Part shown: one piece after another, positions 4,931-6,551 of the stretch
How positions within the stretch are numbered: position 1 is the first letter of the stretch
Layout of the letters: the number at the start of each line of letters is the position of its first letter
Translations under genes and position numbers: made by a program
The notes under the pieces: generated by a model
Database searches by the model: none
What the model saw: the letters and a program-made list of their open reading frames with translations, nothing else
What the model was told of the DNA's origin: nothing
Assembly (NCBI GenBank): GCA_964435625.1
Contig: CAYTAG010000197.1
Location: 1-6,551 of the forward strand
Source of the DNA: PXRE01 sp964435625
GTDB lineage: Archaea > Halobacteriota > Halobacteria > Halobacteriales > PXRE01
DNA length: 6,551 nt
Direction: 5' to 3'

Positions 4931-4960
4931 AATATATCGGCGGATTTCGATGTAAATTAA
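4931..4960 (-). promoter_or_regulatory. Promoter region of the receiver/HalX gene with two A/T boxes
   Basis: On the - strand TTAATTTA (4960-4953) and GATATATT (4938-4931) stand out in very G+C-rich DNA. The first is 33-26 bases before the ATG at 4927; the second ends 31 bases before the ATG at 4900. Each could direct a leaderless or nearly leaderless transcript, so the start choice depends on which is used. Their presence argues that this gene is transcribed separately from purL. The A/T-rich stretch after the purL stop might also help terminate purL transcripts. Confidence 0.55.
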
Positions 4961-4991
4961 GCCAGGTGCGGTCCCGGTCGAGGGAACCCCG

Positions 4992-6551
4992 TCAGTCGAG
5001 TTCCCGGGCGAGGACATCCCTGCAGTCGGCAAGTTCGGCGGCGTCGTACCGGAGTCGGTCGCCACCGATGGTCAGATCGAGGGTCCCATCGGCGGTCGCG
5101 GCACCGGCCTCGCTGATCGGCGCGACGGCCCCGGGGGAGCACCCGTGCCGTTCGGCGACGGCACCGACCGCCGACCGGACGGCGACGGGGGCCGTCGTCT
5201 CCACGACCGCCCGGCCGGGTGCCTCGGCGAACAGCGTCCCGCCGTCGGGCAACTCGACCGTGGCGCCGGCGTCGTCGGTGACCATCTCGGCCAGCGTCGC
5301 CGCGAGACCGCCGTGGGAGACGTCGTGGACGGCCAGCGTCGAATCGAGGGCGGCGACCTCGGCCAGGGCGTCGACCAGCGCGGCTGGGCGTTCGGGCAAC
5401 GCGGGGAAGGCGTCGGCACCGCCGAACTGCGCCAGGTACTCCGACCCGCCGAGGGCGGGGTCGACATCGTCGAGAGTCGGGGCCCCGATCACGAGCAGGT
5501 CGCCCTCGCCCGACAGGTCCAGGGTCGGCGCGTCGTAGCCCGCCCTGGTCCCGACCATCGCGACGGTCGGCGTCGGCGGGATCGGCCCGCTCGGGGAGTC
5601 GTTGTACAGCGAGACGTTGCCGCCGACGACCGGCACGTCCAGGGCGGCGCAGGCGTCGGCCAGTCCCTCGACGACGTTCGCGAAGCCGTCGTAGACGGTC
5701 GGTTTCTCGGGATTGCCGCCGTTGAGACAGTCGACGGCGGCCAGCGGCGTCGCCCCCTTCGCAGCGAGGTTGGTCGCGTTCTCCAGCGTGACCGCGCGAG
5801 CACCCTCGTAGGGCGCACAGTCGGTCCACCGCGGATTGGCCCCCGCGGAGATGGCGAGGCCGATGCCCGTCTCGCGGCCGTCGCCGTTCGACCGATCCGC
5901 GGCTCCGGGGGCCGTGCGGACCTCACGGATCGCCATGATCGCTGCGTCGTCGCCCGGTTTCATTGCGGTCCGGGCACCGACCTCGTGGTCGTACTGTCGA
6001 TAGATCCACTCCTTGCTCGCGGTGTTGGGACTGCCGACGACCGCCTCGAACGCCGTCCGGAGTTCGACGTCCGGCAGGTCCCGTTCCGGTTCGGCGGGCG
6101 GTGCCCGGTCGAGGTCGTTCGTCGGCGCGCCGTCGCCGAGGAACGCGGCAGGGGCGTCGACCACGATCTCGCCGTCGAACGTGGCGACGTAGCGGTCGCC
6201 GTCGGTCACCTCGCCGATCACCGAGCAACCCAGGTCGAACCGCTCGGCGACCTCGCGGACCGCGTCGACGTCCGCCGGCCGGACCTCGTAGCACATCCGC
6301 TCCTGGGATTCGGCCAGCAGAATCTCCACGGCCGACATGTTCGGTTCGCGCTGGTGGACGCGGTCGAGTTCGATCTCGGCGCCGAGTCCCCCGAGGGCAG
6401 CCATCTCGGTGGTGGCCCCACCCAGGCCCGCGGCCCCCAGGTCCCGCGCGGAGACGACCAGGTCGCGGTCGAGCCGTTCCGCGTTGGCCGCGATCAGCAG
6501 TGTCTCCGGGTGGGGGTCGCCGACCTGAACGGCGGGACGGTCCGCGGTTTC
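4992..6551 (-). CDS. purL: Phosphoribosylformylglycinamidine synthase PurL, C-terminal 519 residues
   Basis: Partial gene: the frame is open through the right edge (base 6551 is a first codon position), and 519 C-terminal residues are visible. PurL proteins of this type are about 700-740 residues, so roughly the first 200 are missing. PurL converts FGAR, glutamine-derived ammonia and ATP to FGAM in purine synthesis, working in the cytoplasm with PurQ and PurS. Visible family motifs are AVQVGDPHPETLLIAA (7-22), DLGAAGLGGATTEM (37-50, joining the first ATP-binding half), ESQERM (81-86), GARAVTLENATNLAAKGATPLA in the second half, GGNVSLYN (310-317) and VHDVSHGGLA (408-417, second AIRS-type half). 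The length and motif order indicate an intact enzyme. The internal ATG at 6404 lies inside a conserved motif and is not the start. purQ and purS are not visible in this window. Confidence 0.97.
   Translation of the reverse strand, partial: ETADRPAVQVGDPHPETLLIAANAERLDRDLVVSARDLGAAGLGGATTEMAALGGLGAEIELDRVHQREPNMSAVEILLAESQERMCYEVRPADVDAVREVAERFDLGCSVIGEVTDGDRYVATFDGEIVVDAPAAFLGDGAPTNDLDRAPPAEPERDLPDVELRTAFEAVVGSPNTASKEWIYRQYDHEVGARTAMKPGDDAAIMAIREVRTAPGAADRSNGDGRETGIGLAISAGANPRWTDCAPYEGARAVTLENATNLAAKGATPLAAVDCLNGGNPEKPTVYDGFANVVEGLADACAALDVPVVGGNVSLYNDSPSGPIPPTPTVAMVGTRAGYDAPTLDLSGEGDLLVIGAPTLDDVDPALGGSEYLAQFGGADAFPALPERPAALVDALAEVAALDSTLAVHDVSHGGLAATLAEMVTDDAGATVELPDGGTLFAEAPGRAVVETTAPVAVRSAVGAVAERHGCSPGAVAPISEAGAATADGTLDLTIGGDRLRYDAAELADCRDVLARELD

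Noticed and set aside
4264..5538. Long + strand open frame of 424 codons opposite purL and the HalX gene
   Set aside because: It is extremely Arg/Pro/Ser-rich with no recognisable domain and lies opposite clearly conserved purL codons; long antisense frames are common in G+C-rich haloarchaeal DNA.

Overview
The window looks like chromosomal DNA of a halophilic archaeon (class Halobacteria). The basis is very high G+C with strong G/C preference at third codon positions, acidic Asp/Glu-rich proteins, TATA-type boxes about 28 bases upstream of several start codons (leaderless genes), and a HalX-type protein, a domain typical of haloarchaea. No genus can be named from the sequence alone. No mobile element, CRISPR array, tRNA or rRNA was seen.

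Layout, left to right. (1) The C-terminal catalytic part of an S9-family (prolyl oligopeptidase-like) serine peptidase, + strand, cut by the left edge. (2) A convergent MTH1187/YkoF-type thiamine-binding-like protein on the - strand with an unusual Gln/Pro/Ser-rich C-terminal tail. A long imperfect hairpin between genes 1 and 2 contains both stop codons. (3) A divergent + strand gene for a small dUTPase/dCTP-deaminase-fold protein that lacks the usual catalytic segment. (4) A DAO-family FAD-dependent amine/amino-acid oxidase on the - strand, whose stop codon directly abuts that of gene 3. (5) A 326-bp divergent control region with two well-placed TATA-like boxes and a cluster of three palindromes. 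(6) An ornithine cyclodeaminase/mu-crystallin family enzyme, + strand, whose catalytic Asp is replaced by Tyr, which points to imine reduction rather than ornithine cyclisation. (7) A - strand receiver/HalX protein with a degenerate receiver. Its HalX domain is interrupted by an in-frame TAG; the same frame stays open and coding-like for 50 more codons and ends in a CTAG shared with the stop of gene 6. (8) The C-terminal 519 residues of PurL (FGAM synthase), - strand, cut by the right edge.

Functionally this is mostly metabolic chromosome. The most connected unit is the divergent pair of FAD oxidase and imine reductase: the first could oxidise an amino acid to an imino acid and the second reduce it, and both promoters face the palindrome cluster. 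The points most worth checking are the amber-split HalX gene, the palindrome cluster with a repeated GACGAACGT box, and the low-complexity tail on the thiamine-binding-like protein.
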